Positions 62,530 to 64,000 of a DNA stretch of 64,000 nt are shown one piece after another. Within the stretch, counting starts at the first letter, position 1. Each line of letters starts with the position of its first letter. The DNA is taken from the NCBI RefSeq assembly GCF_012275515.1, contig NZ_JAAZQL010000006.1, positions 248,001-312,000 on the forward strand, given 5' to 3'. The notes under the pieces were generated by a model that made no database searches, had not been told where the DNA came from, and was given only the letters and a program-made list of their open reading frames with translations. Both the position numbers and the translations under genes were made by a program. This DNA is from Novosphingobium sp. SG707. GTDB lineage: Bacteria; Pseudomonadota; Alphaproteobacteria; Sphingomonadales; Sphingomonadaceae.

Positions 62530-63585
62530 ATGAGCCATGAATTGAAGACGGGCGGTGATCGCGGCTATCTGCGCATCGCCACCGAAGAGGCCTTCGCCAC
62601 GAGAGAGCAGGTCGATGCCTATCTGCGGATGTTGCGCGAAGGCACAGCGGATAAGGGCATGACATCGCTCTGGGGCTTTTATGGTCAGTCGCCCTCGGCG
62701 CGCACTGTACAGGTTATGGAGCGCCTGCTTGATGTGGGTGAGCGCCGCATCGCCGACATGGATGCCCACGGCATTGACAAGGCGATCCTCGCGCTCACCG
62801 CGCCCGGTGTTCAACCGCTGCATGATCTCGATGAGGCAAAGGACATCGCGCGACGCGCTAATGATTTCCTCGCCGAACGCTGCGCCGCCTATCCTGACCG
62901 GTTCATCGGCATGACCGCCGTTGCGCCGCAGGATCCCCATTGGTCAGCCGAGGAAATCCGTCGCGGCGCGCGCGAACTGGGGTTCAAGGGCGTTCAGATC
63001 AACAGCCACACCCAGGGCGAATATCTCGACGAGGCCAAGTTCGACCCGATCTTCCGTGCCCTCGCCGAGACCGGTCAGCCTCTTTATATCCATCCCTCGA
63101 CGCCGCCGGATTCGATGATCGACCCCATGCTGGAGGCTGGCCTCGACGGCGCCGTCTTCGGCTTCGGCGTCGATACCGGCATGCATCTTCTGCGCCTCAT
63201 CACCACCGGTATCTTTGACCGCTATCCCGATCTCCAGATCATGGTCGGTCACATGGGCGAAGCGCTGCCTTATTGGCTCTATCGTCTCGACTACATGCAT
63301 CAGGCGGGCGTGCGGTCGCAGCGTTACGAGCGGCTGAAGCCACTCAAGAAAACCATCGCCGAATATATGCGCTCCAACGTGCTGATCACGAACAGCGGCG
63401 TGGCTTGGGAACCTGCTGTGCGTTTCGCCCAGCAGGTCGTGGGCGAGGACCGCATTATGTATGCGATGGACTATCCCTATCAGGTGGAAGAGGCCGAGGT
63501 CCGCGCCATGGACAATCTCGACATCGCGCCCGAGATCAAAAAGAAGTTTTTCCAGACCAACGCCGAGCGCTGGTTCAAGCTTTAG
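62530..63585 (+). CDS. ligW: 5-carboxyvanillate decarboxylase (LigW)
   Basis: A 351-residue amidohydrolase-superfamily decarboxylase. Starting MSHELKTGGDRGYLRIATEE, the numbering matches LigW of Novosphingobium: Glu19 (TEEAF), His188 (YIHPS) and Asp314 (AMDYPY) as metal ligands, and Arg58, His241, Arg252 and Tyr317 in the active site. It removes CO2 from 5-carboxyvanillate to give vanillate in the lignin-biphenyl (DDVA) route. It follows the receptor and is followed by a ThDP enzyme gene after nine bases. A gamma-resorcylate-type decarboxylase is the main alternative, but the matching residues and sequence favour LigW. Confidence 0.92.
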   Translation: MSHELKTGGDRGYLRIATEEAFATREQVDAYLRMLREGTADKGMTSLWGFYGQSPSARTVQVMERLLDVGERRIADMDAHGIDKAILALTAPGVQPLHDLDEAKDIARRANDFLAERCAAYPDRFIGMTAVAPQDPHWSAEEIRRGARELGFKGVQINSHTQGEYLDEAKFDPIFRALAETGQPLYIHPSTPPDSMIDPMLEAGLDGAVFGFGVDTGMHLLRLITTGIFDRYPDLQIMVGHMGEALPYWLYRLDYMHQAGVRSQRYERLKPLKKTIAEYMRSNVLITNSGVAWEPAVRFAQQVVGEDRIMYAMDYPYQVEEAEVRAMDNLDIAPEIKKKFFQTNAERWFKL

Positions 63586-63594
63586 GAAAAGCCG

Positions 63595-64000
63595 ATGCCC
63601 ACTGCCATCTCCACCGTGCGTGATGCGGCCTATGCGATCTTTCGCCACTTTGGCGTGGACGCCCTGTTCGGCAATCCAGGCTCGACCGAACTGCCGATGC
63701 TTCAGGCAATGCCGGACGACATTACCTATGTGCTCGGTCTCAACGAGGCGGTGGTGGTGGCCATGGCCGATGGCTACGCGCAGGCGACGCGCCGCCCTGC
63801 GCTCGTCAATCTTCATTCGGCGGCAGGCACCGGCAATGGCTTGGGGAGTCTTGTTACGGCCTATCGCGGCTGTGTGCCGCTGGTCGTCACGGCGGGGCAG
63901 CAGGCTCGCTCGCTGCTGCCACAGGACCCGTTCCTCGGCGCAGAGCGGGCGACAGAGTTCCCCCGGCCTTACGTGAAGTGGGCGGCCGAACCATTGCGTG
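63595..64000 (+). CDS. Benzoylformate decarboxylase-like ThDP enzyme, 5' part
   Basis: The first 135 residues of a thiamine-diphosphate enzyme; it runs past the window end. GNPGSTELPML places Ser30, LNEAVVVAMADGYAQ places Glu51 and NLHSAAGTGN places His74; these are the counterparts of Ser26, Glu47 and His70 of Pseudomonas benzoylformate decarboxylase with a constant offset of four. It should decarboxylate an aromatic 2-oxoacid to an aldehyde. The start has AGGA seven bases upstream. Nine bases separate it from ligW, so both belong to one operon. A vanillin-type aldehyde could be the product, but that is inference. Confidence 0.85.
   Translation, partial: MPTAISTVRDAAYAIFRHFGVDALFGNPGSTELPMLQAMPDDITYVLGLNEAVVVAMADGYAQATRRPALVNLHSAAGTGNGLGSLVTAYRGCVPLVVTAGQQARSLLPQDPFLGAERATEFPRPYVKWAAEPLR

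Overview
The window reads as a chromosomal segment of a GC-rich alphaproteobacterium of the sphingomonad group (Novosphingobium/Sphingobium-like). This rests on codon use, the many TonB-dependent receptors, paired LacI regulators, a LigW that keeps the active-site residues of the sphingomonad enzyme, and sphingomonad-style housekeeping genes. No species assignment is possible from the sequence alone.

Region 1 (1-13.1 kb) is core genome: the 3' part of hrpB, an NDUFS4-like complex I subunit, the SRP RNA gene ffs with its terminator, dnaX-ybaB followed by a secreted trypsin-fold protein, lon, an HU gene, rlmB, two near-identical tRNA-Tyr genes each with its own duplicated promoter and leader, an exported FKBP isomerase, a GAF-GGDEF diguanylate cyclase and a cyclopropane-fatty-acid-synthase-like methyltransferase.

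Region 2 (13.1-33.7 kb) is a sulfatase island. It has five type I sulfatases in two minus-strand operons, two clearly paralogous TonB receptors, two LacI regulators, one DHA2-type MFS exporter, a probable clan GH-A glycosidase with a discoidin-like domain, and a secreted unknown. A perfect 16-bp CpG-centred palindrome lies between the first receptor and its divergent LacI gene. The second receptor has eight 15-bp repeats in its signal peptide. I infer a system for taking up and desulfating a sulfated, probably glycan, substrate. The substrate is unknown.

Region 3 (33.9-47.7 kb) starts with a divergent O-methyltransferase/TetR pair. It continues with a LacI-MFS operon divergent from a GH3 beta-glucosidase and TonB receptor across a 38-bp double operator, then a cupin/JmjC-like protein divergent from SapC and a flavin-dependent tryptophan-halogenase-like enzyme. 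This is the sphingomonad/Caulobacter-type glycan receptor plus halogenase assembly, whose chemistry is still obscure. A DUF188 protein and a cold-shock gene close the region.

Region 4 (47.7-58 kb) is scarred accessory DNA: an arsenic operon arsR-arsC-acr3 with a decayed arsH, a possible IS21-type end, a TonB receptor followed by a TPR-sulfotransferase, three gene remnants (quinone oxidoreductase, carboxymuconolactone decarboxylase and LysR) that meet at one deletion junction, an AAA ATPase and a cut-off membrane protein.

Region 5 (58-64 kb) is an aromatic catabolic cluster: TetR, an aromatic-acid MFS permease, a TonB receptor, ligW (5-carboxyvanillate decarboxylase) and the start of a benzoylformate-decarboxylase-like ThDP enzyme that runs off the window. 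It looks like uptake and decarboxylation of lignin-derived aromatic acids.
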